From NCBI RefSeq assembly GCF_036625195.1, contig NZ_JAZKUG010000001.1:2046001-2110000 (forward strand): DNA of 64,000 bases, in the 5' to 3' direction. This stretch comes from Accumulibacter sp. Its GTDB lineage: Bacteria > Pseudomonadota > Gammaproteobacteria > Burkholderiales > Rhodocyclaceae. The translations under genes and the position numbers were made by a program. The notes under the pieces are model-generated. The model was not told where the DNA came from. It saw only the letters and a program-made list of their open reading frames with translations, and made no database searches. This document shows positions 8,441 to 16,360 of this stretch, one piece after another; within the stretch, counting starts at the first letter, position 1, and each line of letters begins with the position of its first letter.

Positions 8441-9766
8441 ATGACGACGAGTCTGCCGCTGGTCGATCTGGTGATCGAGGCGCGCTGGGTCGTGCCCGTC
8501 GAGCCGGCCGGGGCCGTTCTCGACCAGCACGCCGTCGTCGTCGACGGCGGGCGCATCGTCGCCATCGTGCCACGCGCCGAAGTCGACGCTCGTTACCGGG
8601 CGCGCAAACGCAAGTGCCTGCCGCAGCACGTGTTGCTGCCCGGGCTGGTCAACCTGCACACACACGCCGCGATGAGCCTGCTGCGCGGTCTCGCGGACGA
8701 CCTGCCGCTGATGCGGTGGCTGCAGGACCATGTCTGGCCGGCCGAGGCGCGGCACGTCTCGGCGCAGTTCGTCCACGATGGCACCCGACTGGCGTGTGCC
8801 GAGATGCTGCGCGGTGGCATCACCTGTTTCAACGACATGTACTTCTTTCCCGCGGCGGCGGCGGAGGCTGCCCTGGCGTCGGGAATCCGCGCTGCGATCG
8901 GCCTGATCACCGTCGACTTTCCGAGCAACTACGCGGCCGATGCGGATGACTATCTGGCGAAAGGACTGGCGGTGCGCGACCGTCTTCTCGGACAGCCGCT
9001 GCTGTCGTTCTGCCTCGCTCCGCACGCTCCCTATACCGTCGCCGATCGCAGCTTCGCGCAGGTGCTGACGCTCGCCGAACAGATCGAAGTGCCGCTGCAC
9101 CTGCACCTGCACGAGACGCAGCAGGAGATCGAGGACAGTCTGCAGCGCTTCGCCGTGCGACCGATCGAGCGCCTGCGCCGCCTCGGGTTGCTTGGCCCGA
9201 CGCTGATCGCCGTACACGCCGTGCACCTCGAGGCGCAGGAGATCGAGTTGCTGGCAGCGCATGGCTGTTCGGTGGCACACTGCCCGAGTTCCAACCTCAA
9301 GCTGGCCAGCGGCATCGCACCGATCGCGCGGCTTGCCGCGCGCGGAGTCAACCTCGGGCTCGGCACCGACGGCGCGGCGAGCAACAATCGCCTCGACCTG
9401 TTTCAGGAAATGCGTCTGGCGGCGTTGCTGGCCAAGGAACGTGATGGCCGTGCCGATGCCGTCGCGGCCCACCAGGTGCTGCGCATGGCGACCCTCGGCG
9501 GCGCCTGTGCACTCGGTCTCGACGGCGAGATCGGCTCGATCGTCGTCGGCAAGTCGGCCGATCTCTGCGCCGTCAGTTTCGACGACGTCGCGCTCGCTCC
9601 CTGCTACGACCCGGTTTCGCATCTCACCTACGCGGTCGGACGCGAGCATGTCAGCGACGTCTGGGTCGCCGGACGGGTGAGGGTCGAGAACGGGCGGCTG
9701 AGCGAAGGCGACGAAAGCGGATTGATCGGAATGGCCCTGTTGTGGCAGAATAAAATCCGTCCGTGA
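8441..9766 (+). CDS. mtaD: Amidohydrolase of the MtaD/TrzA family (5-methylthioadenosine/S-adenosylhomocysteine deaminase-like)
   Basis: Metal-dependent cytoplasmic deaminase of 441 aa. Visible metal ligands and motifs of the family: the HTH of NLHTHAAMSLLRGLADDLPL near residue 72, LHLHETQQE, the His of AVHAVHLE, the CPSSNLKLASG motif and LGTDGAASNN with the catalytic Asp. By family knowledge such enzymes deaminate S-adenosylhomocysteine, 5'-methylthioadenosine or guanine-like substrates; the exact substrate is inferred. In many proteobacteria mtaD precedes ubiG and gph, as nearly seen here, which supports a role in clearing SAH after methylation. The OmpA-like copy 2 lies immediately downstream and may share the transcript. 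Confidence 0.85.
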   Translation: MTTSLPLVDLVIEARWVVPVEPAGAVLDQHAVVVDGGRIVAIVPRAEVDARYRARKRKCLPQHVLLPGLVNLHTHAAMSLLRGLADDLPLMRWLQDHVWPAEARHVSAQFVHDGTRLACAEMLRGGITCFNDMYFFPAAAAEAALASGIRAAIGLITVDFPSNYAADADDYLAKGLAVRDRLLGQPLLSFCLAPHAPYTVADRSFAQVLTLAEQIEVPLHLHLHETQQEIEDSLQRFAVRPIERLRRLGLLGPTLIAVHAVHLEAQEIELLAAHGCSVAHCPSSNLKLASGIAPIARLAARGVNLGLGTDGAASNNRLDLFQEMRLAALLAKERDGRADAVAAHQVLRMATLGGACALGLDGEIGSIVVGKSADLCAVSFDDVALAPCYDPVSHLTYAVGREHVSDVWVAGRVRVENGRLSEGDESGLIGMALLWQNKIRP

Positions 9767-9843
9767 TGAGTTCGGTCAAGAAACGAGGCATAACAGGCTT
9801 TGCGGGTTTCTGCCGCAGGCTTCAACCAATGAAGGAAACCGAG

Positions 9844-10524
9844 ATGAACAGAACCGCAAGAAACTCCATGCTGGCCGCGCTCCTTGCCGCGACTTTCGGC
9901 TTTGGCGCGTCGTCCGCGCAGGCACAGACCTCGATTCCGCTGAATCGGGTATACGTCATCGATCAGCGCGGTGAAGTCGTGATGAGCGGCACCGGCCTCT
10001 GCTGGCGTACCGGTTTCTGGACGCCGGCTGCTGCGGCCAACGACCCAGCCGGTTGCAAGTGCGACAAGGACCTGCTGCCGAAGGAAGTCTGCGAGCCGCC
10101 GGCACCGAGGGCTGGCGCCGCCGCGCCGACGGCGAAGCCGACGGGTGACAAGATCACGGTTGCCGCCGACGCGCTGTTCGACTTCGACAAGGCGGTGCTG
10201 CGTCCGGAAGGCAAGAAAAAACTCGACGAAGTGGCTGCCAAGGCGAAGCAGATCAAGCTGGAAGTGATCCTGGCCGTCGGTCACACCGACCGTTTCGGTT
10301 CGCTGGCGCACAACATGAAGCTCTCCGAGCGTCGCGCCGCTGCCGTCAAGACCTACCTGGTGAGCAAGGGCGTCGACGCCAACCGCATCTACACCGAAGG
10401 CAAGGGTCCGAAGAATCCGGTCACCAAGCCTGATCAGTGCCCGGGCAAGAAGGCGACCAAGCAGGTCATCGAGTGCCTGCAGCCCGACCGTCGTGTCGAC
10501 ATCGAGCTCATCGGCACCAAGTGA
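9844..10524 (+). CDS. OmpA-family peptidoglycan-associated outer-membrane protein (copy 2)
   Basis: Exported protein of 226 aa with a signal peptide at about residues 1-28 (MLAALLAATFGFGASSAQAQ). The rest is nearly the same as copy 1: VYVIDQRGEVV, GLCWRTGFW, GCKCDKD, and an OmpA C-terminal peptidoglycan-binding domain with FDFDKAVLRPEGKKK, VGHTDRFGS and LQPDRRVDIEL. The ATG at 9844 was chosen because AAGGAAACCGAG lies just before it; an ATG at 9829 and the frame opening at 9763 are alternatives. A terminator follows. The signal peptide and first 50 residues differ from copy 1 while the rest is almost identical. Confidence 0.88.
   Translation: MNRTARNSMLAALLAATFGFGASSAQAQTSIPLNRVYVIDQRGEVVMSGTGLCWRTGFWTPAAAANDPAGCKCDKDLLPKEVCEPPAPRAGAAAPTAKPTGDKITVAADALFDFDKAVLRPEGKKKLDEVAAKAKQIKLEVILAVGHTDRFGSLAHNMKLSERRAAAVKTYLVSKGVDANRIYTEGKGPKNPVTKPDQCPGKKATKQVIECLQPDRRVDIELIGTK
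10048..10524 (+). repeat. Long direct repeat, copy B (OmpA-domain coding)
   Basis: Partner of 7895-8371, about 98% identical by eye with no gaps. Several of the few differences are silent third-position changes. Confidence 0.9.
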
Positions 10525-10540
10525 GCGATGTGTGCCACGG

Positions 10541-10566
10541 AAAGCCCTGCCCCGGCAGGGCTTTTT
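10541..10566 (+). terminator. Rho-independent terminator after ompA-like copy 2
   Basis: Perfect stem GCCCTGCC / GGCAGGGC with a two-base loop, followed by five T residues. Confidence 0.88.
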
Positions 10567-10643
10567 CATTGTGCACGACGAAGTGACCGAACTGCCTAGC
10601 AGCGGCGGGCTTTCCCCGCTGCCGGTGCGGAGAAGGTGAGACG

Positions 10644-11345
10644 ATGACGATCAACGCGGACCCGGGGGAACTCGAGAAATTCAGCCAGCTGGCGCACCGC
10701 TGGTGGGATCCGGGGAGCGATTTCAAGCCCTTGCACGAGATCAATCCCCTGCGCCTCGACTGGATCGACAGTCGCTGCGCGTTGGCGGGCAGGAAGGTGG
10801 TGGATGTCGGCTGCGGTGGCGGCCTGTTGTCCGAGGGCATGTGCGAACGCGGCGCGGTGGTGACCGGAATCGACCTTTCTCGCAAGGCACTCGCCGTTGC
10901 CCGTCTGCATTTGCTGGAGAGCGGCCGCAGCGTGGATTATCGCGAGGTGGCGGCGGAAGAACTGGCGGCCAGTGAAGCCGGGTGTTACGACATCGTCACC
11001 TGCATGGAGATGCTCGAGCACGTTCCCGATCCGGCGAGCACCGTCGCTGCCTGTGCCGCGCTGGCCAGACCGGGTGGCAGCGTCTTCTTCTCGACCATCA
11101 ACCGCAACCTGAAGGCCTACCTGCTGGCGGTGATCGGCGCCGAGTACCTGTTGCGGTTGCTGCCGCGTGGCACGCACGACTATGCCCGCTTCATCCGGCC
11201 GTCCGAACTCCTGCGCTGGGGGCGGCAGGTTGGGCTCGAGTCGCGCGAGTTGCGCGGCATGAGCTACAACCCCTTGAGCGGACGCTACACGCTGGGCAGC
11301 GACTCCGACGTCAACTATCTGGTGCATCTGGTGAAGGATGTTTGA
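10644..11345 (+). CDS. ubiG: Bifunctional 2-polyprenyl-6-hydroxyphenol methylase / 3-demethylubiquinol 3-O-methyltransferase UbiG
   Basis: SAM-dependent O-methyltransferase performing both O-methylations of ubiquinone biosynthesis. The protein is 233 aa, usual for UbiG. Family signatures: the N-terminal EKFSQLAHRWWDPGSDFKPLHEINPLRL, motif I VVDVGCGGGLLSE, GIDLSRKALAVARLH, the CMEMLEHVPDP segment, and FFSTINRNLKAYLLAVIGAEYLLRLLPRGTHDY split around residues 150-180. A GAAGGTGA ribosome site precedes the ATG. It overlaps gph by 8 bases, the usual betaproteobacterial order. Confidence 0.95.
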   Translation: MTINADPGELEKFSQLAHRWWDPGSDFKPLHEINPLRLDWIDSRCALAGRKVVDVGCGGGLLSEGMCERGAVVTGIDLSRKALAVARLHLLESGRSVDYREVAAEELAASEAGCYDIVTCMEMLEHVPDPASTVAACAALARPGGSVFFSTINRNLKAYLLAVIGAEYLLRLLPRGTHDYARFIRPSELLRWGRQVGLESRELRGMSYNPLSGRYTLGSDSDVNYLVHLVKDV

Positions 11346-11994
11346 CGCCGTCCTCTTCGACCTCGACGGGACCTTCGCCGATACCGCCCCCGATCTGGCG
11401 GCGGCGCTCAACCGGCTGCGTGCCGATCTCGATCTGGCGCCGGTGCCGACTGCCCGCCTGCGCCCGCACACCTCGCACGGCGTGCGCGGCATGCTCGCCG
11501 CCGGACTCGACATGCGGCCGACCGATCCGCTCTACGACGAGTTCCGTGAGCGCTTCCTGCGTTACTACAGCGCCGACATCTGTGTGCACACCACCATCTT
11601 CGCCGGCATCGACGAAGTCCTCGACGCTTGCGAGGGGCGGGGTGCGGCGTGGGGCATCGTTACCAACAAGGCGCAGCGTTTCACGTTGCCGTTGCTGCAC
11701 CAGCTCGGTTATGCCCGGCGCGCCGCCTGCGTCGTCAGCGGCGACTCTGCGCGCCGCGCCAAGCCGGCGCCACAGCCCATGCAGCTCGCTTGCCGCCTGC
11801 TCGCCGCCGATGCGGCGCGCTGCCTCTACGTCGGTGACGACGTGCGCGACATTCAGGCCGGCCGGGCGGCCGGCATGGCGACGGTGGCCGTGCGTTACGG
11901 TTACCTCGGCGATGACGAGCCGATCGAGGCCTGGGGCGCCGACCATCTGGTGGCGCGGGCCGAGGACATCGCCGTCGTCGCCGGCTTCGGCTGA
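11338..11994 (+). CDS. gph: Phosphoglycolate phosphatase (HAD superfamily)
   Basis: HAD hydrolase of 218 aa that dephosphorylates 2-phosphoglycolate formed during DNA repair or oxygenase activity. HAD motif I is FDLDGTFADTAPDL at residues 7-20, with the nucleophile Asp and the next Asp; motif II is the IVTNKA segment, motif III the Lys in RAKPAPQPM and motif IV LYVGDDVRD. The start overlaps the ubiG stop by 8 bases. In this genomic position the gene is annotated gph in most relatives; a broader sugar-phosphatase role cannot be excluded. Confidence 0.9.
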   Translation: MFDAVLFDLDGTFADTAPDLAAALNRLRADLDLAPVPTARLRPHTSHGVRGMLAAGLDMRPTDPLYDEFRERFLRYYSADICVHTTIFAGIDEVLDACEGRGAAWGIVTNKAQRFTLPLLHQLGYARRAACVVSGDSARRAKPAPQPMQLACRLLAADAARCLYVGDDVRDIQAGRAAGMATVAVRYGYLGDDEPIEAWGADHLVARAEDIAVVAGFG

Positions 11995-12032
11995 TCGCCG
12001 CCAGCCGCGGTCCGATGCGCTAGACTGTCGTC

Positions 12033-12407
12033 ATGCCGGGAACCGCCCTCATCCTCTTTGCGCATGGTGCTCGCGACCCCGAGTGGGCGCGGCCGATGCA
12101 GCGCGTGTGTGCGCTGCTGCGCCAGCAGGCCCCCGGCCTGCGTGTCGAATTGGCCTTCCTCGAGTTCATGCTGCCGAACCTGCGCGACTGCGCCGAGCGC
12201 CTGGTTGCCGATGGCGTCGCGCGAGTCCTCGTCCTGCCGATGTTCATCGCCCGCGGTGGACACCTGAAGCGTGATGTGCCGCTGCTGCTCGCCGAGTTGC
12301 GACGGCAGCACCCGGGAACCACCTTCGAGCTGGCCGATGCAGTCGGCGAGGCGGAGACGGTGGCGCGGGCGATGGCCAGTCATGCCCTGTCGCTGCTCGA
12401 CGCCTGA
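12033..12407 (+). CDS. CbiX/SirB-type sirohydrochlorin chelatase, single domain
   Basis: Small protein of 124 aa matching the short CbiX chelatases, which insert Co or Fe into sirohydrochlorin for cobalamin or siroheme. The signature ALILFAHGARDPEWARPMQ with the metal-binding His lies at residues 5-23, and a second conserved region VLPMFIARGGHLKRDVP carries the second active-site His. The length fits one chelatase domain, as in archaeal CbiXS. No other cobalamin or siroheme genes are next to it, so the metal and pathway are open. Confidence 0.85.
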   Translation: MPGTALILFAHGARDPEWARPMQRVCALLRQQAPGLRVELAFLEFMLPNLRDCAERLVADGVARVLVLPMFIARGGHLKRDVPLLLAELRRQHPGTTFELADAVGEAETVARAMASHALSLLDA

Positions 12408-12458
12408 GCCGCTCGCCGCTGGCGGGCGCCGTGGCGCTGACGGATTCCGCGGAAGTGC

Positions 12459-13208
12459 GTGCTAGCAGTGTCCGAGTTCGTCGTCTCACCAATCGGTTAT
12501 CTGGAGACCCCGTTTCGGGACCGCTTCGGCATTCCGCGCCAGCCGCGACTGGCACCGCACGCCATCGGACGGCTGCGGTTGCTGCGACCGTATGACCGTG
12601 CCGAAGCGGTGCGCGGCCTGGAAGGCTTCTCGCACCTCTGGTTGAGCTTCATCTTCCACCGGGGTGCCGGCGAATGGCGCCCGACGGTCCGCCCGCCGCG
12701 TCTCGGCGGCAACCAGCGGGTGGGCGTCTTTGCCAGTCGCAGCCCCTTTCGCCCCAACCCGATCGGCTTGTCGGTCGTCGAACTGACCGCTGTCGACACG
12801 CGCGCCGGCGTGGTCCTCGAGCTGGCCGGGGTCGATCTGCTCGACGGCACGCCGATCATCGACATCAAGCCCTACCTGCCTTTCGTCGACAGCGTGCCGC
12901 AGGCGCGCTCCGGCTTCGTTCCCGGGCCACCGCCACGACTGGCCGTCGAATTCCGCTTGTCGGCTCTGGCGCAGTTGCGGCAGCAGTCGTCGCGCTGGCC
13001 GCATCTGCCGGAGCTGCTGAGCGAGGTGCTGGCACAGGACCCACGGCCGGCGTATGCTGATGACGCAGAACGGATCTATGGTTTTCGCCTCGGCGACCTC
13101 GAGATCAGGTGGCGTTGCACCGGCGCGCAGGCGATCGTCGAGGAGATCGTTCCACTGACTGCGGCCGGCGGCGGCGATGTCGGACTCTGCCGGTCCGAAG
13201 ATGCTTGA
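12459..13208 (+). CDS. trmO: tRNA (N6-threonylcarbamoyladenosine(37)-N6)-methyltransferase TrmO
   Basis: TsaA/TrmO-like SAM-dependent enzyme of 249 aa that methylates t6A37 in tRNA. Visible: the N-terminal VVSPIGYLETPFRDRFGIPRQ, then GFSHLWLSFIFH, the strongly conserved GVFASRSPFRPNPIGLSVVEL around residues 88-108, and LDGTPIIDIKPYLPFVDS with the DIKPY motif. The C-terminal extension (about residues 170-249) is also typical of gammaproteobacterial and betaproteobacterial TrmO. The start is GTG at 12459; another GTG at 12468 is possible. Confidence 0.92.
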   Translation: MLAVSEFVVSPIGYLETPFRDRFGIPRQPRLAPHAIGRLRLLRPYDRAEAVRGLEGFSHLWLSFIFHRGAGEWRPTVRPPRLGGNQRVGVFASRSPFRPNPIGLSVVELTAVDTRAGVVLELAGVDLLDGTPIIDIKPYLPFVDSVPQARSGFVPGPPPRLAVEFRLSALAQLRQQSSRWPHLPELLSEVLAQDPRPAYADDAERIYGFRLGDLEIRWRCTGAQAIVEEIVPLTAAGGGDVGLCRSEDA

Positions 13209-13387
13209 TCCCGTGCGCGTCGGAAATCCTCTGTCGGCGGGAAGCGCCCGTGCCGCGTTGTTCCGGGATCAGGCCGGATGCGGGGTCGTGCCGAGGCTGT
13301 CGACGTCCAGCGTCGGCGGTTGGGTCCCGGCGAACGTGGCAGGGTGGCCGCCCTGGCGCCGGCGAACTGCGGCAGCGGAGAGAGTTG

Positions 13388-13873
13388 ATGATGATGAAGA
13401 AGACGATTGCAGCATTGCTCCTGCTGCTGGCCTGGCCACCCCTTCCGACTATGGCTGAAGCGCATGGCTACGGCGCGGCTTCGGTCTCCGGCGGCGTCGT
13501 CGTCGCCGGCGGGCGCGGCGGTTACTACGGGCCACGCGGTGGTTACTACGGACCGCGCGGCGGCTACTATGGTCCGCGCTGGCGACCCTATGGGCCGAGC
13601 GTCGGTTTCTACTTTGGTGCCACACCGGGTTGGGGCTGGCCTTGGGGCCCGCCAGTCTACTACCCGCCGCCAGTCCTCTATCCTCCCGTGGTGACGGTGC
13701 CGCCACCAGTCGTCTATGTCGAAAGAGGTGCCGACTCGGTTGCCCAGGAGCAGGACGCCGGCCAAGCAATGGAGCCCGGCTTTTGGTACTACTGCCGGGC
13801 CAACGGTGGCTACTACCCGGCGGTGATGCAGTGCCCGGGGCCGTGGGAAAAGGTCGCGCCGCGCGACGACTAG
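13388..13873 (+). CDS. Exported Gly/Tyr/Pro-rich protein of unknown function
   Basis: Protein of 161 aa. It begins with a clear signal peptide (MMMKKTIAALLLLLAWPP, likely cut after AEA near residue 25). The mature part starts with three copies of a GGYYGPR heptapeptide (residues about 43-64), then GWGWPWGPPVYYPPP and a Pro/Val/Tyr stretch, and ends with a compact module GFWYYCRANGGYYPAVMQCPGPWEKV that holds two cysteines. That C-terminal module recurs in many proteobacterial envelope proteins of unknown role. Two further in-frame ATGs (13391, 13394) make the exact start uncertain. It is probably periplasmic or outer-membrane associated; I do not assign a function. Confidence 0.8.
   Translation: MMMKKTIAALLLLLAWPPLPTMAEAHGYGAASVSGGVVVAGGRGGYYGPRGGYYGPRGGYYGPRWRPYGPSVGFYFGATPGWGWPWGPPVYYPPPVLYPPVVTVPPPVVYVERGADSVAQEQDAGQAMEPGFWYYCRANGGYYPAVMQCPGPWEKVAPRDD
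13517..13579 (+). repeat. Three tandem 21-bp repeats coding GGYYGPR
   Basis: Units at 13517-13537, 13538-13558 and 13559-13579 encode the same heptapeptide with silent differences between units, inside the exported Gly/Tyr-rich protein. Such arrays can change copy number by slippage. Confidence 0.9.
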
Positions 13874-14306
13874 GTGGCGCCGGCAGCACGGACGCCGGCA
13901 GACCGCTGCGCCCGTACGGCGCCGATGATTTCGCGCGGGAGACGGGCACAGCGTCGGTCACCGACCCTGTTCCGAAAGCCGATGAGCATGGCAGCGGCAG
14001 CCGTTGCCGGCCCCTGTCGATGCTGGACGACCGACGCAAATCTGGAACAGCGGAGCCGGAAGACGTGTTCGTGCCAGTGCGCTACCATGCCGGCACTCAG
14101 GAACGCCAAGCAATGCCGTGTCGAGATTGATCCCGTTCAGTCCACCCCGCAGCGTGACTCGACCATCGGCAAGCCCAATCTGGACGGCCGCGTGCAGATC
14201 AGCGGCGCGTCGCCAAGGACGCCATGTGGTCGCACGCCCTGACAGAAACCGCCCAATGGACATCGGGGCCAAGCTGGGAAAAGACGAGGAAGTCAGAGGA
14301 GCTGTG
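13874..14306. other. Gap at the left edge of the accessory island, no supported gene
   Basis: Short open frames exist on both strands but none has a ribosome site or recognisable domain. The stretch separates the core gene run (ubiG to trmO) from the ATPase/DUF4276 pair and likely holds decayed sequence plus the promoter of that pair; I could not identify a convincing promoter. Confidence 0.4.
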
Positions 14307-15554
14307 ATGAGCAAACAAGCGAGTTCAACCAGAAGTCAGGGCATCCCGCGCATTGAGTCCTTGCGGGTAGAAAACTACCGTGCGCTGCGTCAGGTCGAGC
14401 TGGACAACCTGACGAAGATGACCGTATTGCTGGGACCGAACGGGAGCGGCAAGTCCACTCTCTTCGATGTCTTCAATTTCCTCTCCGAGTGTTTCCAGTT
14501 TGGTTTGCGGCATGCCTGGGACCGGCGCGGTCGTGGCAGGGAACTCAAGACGCGTAGCGCATCTGGTCCCATCGTGTTTGATCTCAAGTACCGCGAGAGC
14601 CGCGGGACCCCCGTGATCAGCTACCACTTGGCGATTGATGAGGGCAGCAGGGGTCCAGAGGTGATTGAAGAGTGGCTGCAATGGCGGCGCGGCACGAGCG
14701 GGAAGCCTTTCCGTTTCCTGGAGTTTCGTCGTGGTGTGGGGCGTGCCGTCAGTGGCGAGTTGCCTGACGCTGAGGATCAACGGAAAGACACGACGCTCCG
14801 CTCACCCGACCTGATTGCGGTGAATACCTTGGGGCAGTTGGCCGAGCACCCGCGGGTGGCAGCACTGCGCGAATTCATTACGGACTGGTATGTGTCGTAC
14901 CTCTCGATCGACCAGACACGAAATCAGCCGGAGGCCGGGCCGCAGGAGCGATTGACCAAGGGAGGCGACAACCTGGCCAACGTCATCCAGCACTTGAAAG
15001 AACAGTACCCGGAACGTTTGGAACACATTTTCGCGGTGTTGCGTCAGCGCATTCCCCGCCTCGAACGAGTCGAGGCCGAGCCCATGCCAGACGGTCGATT
15101 GCTTCTCCAGATCAAGGATGCGCCGTTCGAGCTGCCGGTACTGTCAAAGTTTGCGTCGGACGGAACGATGAAGATGCTGGCTTATCTGACGGTGCTCTAC
15201 AACCCCGAACCGCCCCGCTTCATCGGCATCGAGGAGCCAGAGAATTTCCTGCACCCGCGCTTGTTGCCGGAGCTGGCCGAAGAGTGCCGTGCTGCCTCCG
15301 AGCACTCGCAATTGCTCATCACCAGTCATTCCCCGTTCCTGCTCGATGCCATCCGCGCCGACGAGGTGCGGGTGCTCTACCGGAATGAGCAGGGCTTTAC
15401 CCAAGCTGTCAGAGCCTGTGATATCCAGGGCATTCCCGAACTGGTGCGGGCTGGAGCCTCCCTGGGGTATCTGTGGATGGAGGGGCATTTCGGCTTGGGC
15501 GATCCGCTCGTGAATCAGGGCGGGCCGCGAGCCGCAAGGAAGGGGCGTGGCTGA
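14307..15554 (+). CDS. AAA_21/AAA_15-type ABC-like ATPase of a two-gene putative defence module
   Basis: SMC/OLD-like ATPase of 415 aa without its own nuclease domain. Walker A is VLLGPNGSGKSTLFD near residues 43-57; the N-terminal IESLRVENYRALRQVELDNL is typical of this class. Walker B is RFIGIEEPENFLHPRL (about residues 310-325), followed by LLITSHSPFLLDAI with the H-switch His. The ATG at 14307 has AGAGGAG five bases upstream. Its TGA overlaps the ATG of the next gene by one base (TGATG), so the two proteins are made together. Stand-alone ATPases of this kind paired with a TOPRIM-like partner occur in PARIS, AbiL and retron-like defence systems; which of these, if any, applies here is not settled by sequence reading. 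Confidence 0.85.
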   Translation: MSKQASSTRSQGIPRIESLRVENYRALRQVELDNLTKMTVLLGPNGSGKSTLFDVFNFLSECFQFGLRHAWDRRGRGRELKTRSASGPIVFDLKYRESRGTPVISYHLAIDEGSRGPEVIEEWLQWRRGTSGKPFRFLEFRRGVGRAVSGELPDAEDQRKDTTLRSPDLIAVNTLGQLAEHPRVAALREFITDWYVSYLSIDQTRNQPEAGPQERLTKGGDNLANVIQHLKEQYPERLEHIFAVLRQRIPRLERVEAEPMPDGRLLLQIKDAPFELPVLSKFASDGTMKMLAYLTVLYNPEPPRFIGIEEPENFLHPRLLPELAEECRAASEHSQLLITSHSPFLLDAIRADEVRVLYRNEQGFTQAVRACDIQGIPELVRAGASLGYLWMEGHFGLGDPLVNQGGPRAARKGRG

Positions 15555-16168
15555 TGCTCGAGAAGCTGATCGTTTTTGTCGAGGAATACTCGATGGAAGC
15601 CGCCTTGCAACAACTCTTGCCGAAACTGCTCGGCGACATCGAGTTTCAGATCATCCGCTTTCAATGCAAGGATGCACTGCTCAAGTGCGCACCGGATCGC
15701 CTGCAGGGCTATGCGGCCTGGCTGCCCGAGAGTTGGCGGATTCTTGTCCTGGTCGATCGAGATGACGATGACTGTGTGGTGCTGAAATCGGAACTGGAGG
15801 GCATGGCTGCCGCGGCAGGTCTGCAGACGAAATCGGTCGTCAGCCAGGGGGAGGGATTCCAGGTGGCAAACCGCGTGGCCATTGAGGAGCTGGAAGCGTG
15901 GTTCTTCGGCGACTGGGAAGCCGTGCGGGCGGCTTATCCACGTGTTCCGGCCACTGTGCCAGAGAAGGCAGGTTTTCGTGACCCAGACGCGATCGCTGGC
16001 GGAACCTGGGAAGCCATGGAGCGCGTGCTCAAGAAAGCGGGCTACTTCGGCACCGGTCTGCGCAAGTTGGAACTGGCTCGATCGGTTGCGGCGCACATGG
16101 TCATCCAGCGAAACCGGTCGCGCAGTTTCCAGGCATTTGCCCGTGCCGTTGGCGCGGCCCTGGCGTGA
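15554..16168 (+). CDS. DUF4276 family protein, TOPRIM-like partner of the ATPase
   Basis: Protein of 204 aa matching my memory of the DUF4276 family. It opens with a beta strand and acidic motif LIVFVEEYSMEAALQQLLPKLL, followed by ILVLVDRDDDDC near residues 64-75 and then the family stretch GFQVANRVAIEELEAWFFGD. An early Glu, then a DxD-type acidic patch after a hydrophobic strand, is the layout of a TOPRIM nuclease, so a metal-dependent nucleic-acid cutting role is inferred, not shown. Start and coupling: ATG overlaps the ATPase stop. It ends 109 bases before the IS element. Confidence 0.75.
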   Translation: MLEKLIVFVEEYSMEAALQQLLPKLLGDIEFQIIRFQCKDALLKCAPDRLQGYAAWLPESWRILVLVDRDDDDCVVLKSELEGMAAAAGLQTKSVVSQGEGFQVANRVAIEELEAWFFGDWEAVRAAYPRVPATVPEKAGFRDPDAIAGGTWEAMERVLKKAGYFGTGLRKLELARSVAAHMVIQRNRSRSFQAFARAVGAALA

Positions 16169-16272
16169 GGACCGATTGCCGACCAAGGCCCCGAAACTGA
16201 CGCGCAAGAACAGGTGGCCCCGTTCACGCTGTACGCGGAATGCCGAGTGATGTTCCCGCAAGACGACGACGC

Positions 16273-16277
16273 ATGAC
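16273..16277. repeat. Target-site duplication ATGAC, left copy
   Basis: ATGAC directly abuts the left inverted end of the insertion sequence and recurs at 18022-18026 directly after the right end, which shows a 5-bp duplication at insertion. Confidence 0.85.
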
Positions 16278-16289
16278 CCTATTTTCCTC
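16278..16289 (+). repeat. Left terminal inverted repeat of the IS
   Basis: CCTATTTTCCTC, the exact reverse complement of 18010-18021. Confidence 0.9.
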
Positions 16290-16360
16290 AGTTGACACTC
16301 GCCAAACCGGCCGAGACCGTGATGTGATGCGGGTTTCAGCCGAGAAGGGGGGATCACCCA

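Noticed and set aside
10599..10622. Hairpin GCAGCGG / CCGCTGC just before ubiG as a riboswitch or attenuator
   Set aside because: The stem is only 7 bp in GC-rich DNA, where such pairs are frequent by chance, and no further structure supports it.
13520..13580. Tandem repeats as a CRISPR-like array
   Set aside because: The units have no spacers and encode a heptapeptide repeat in frame.
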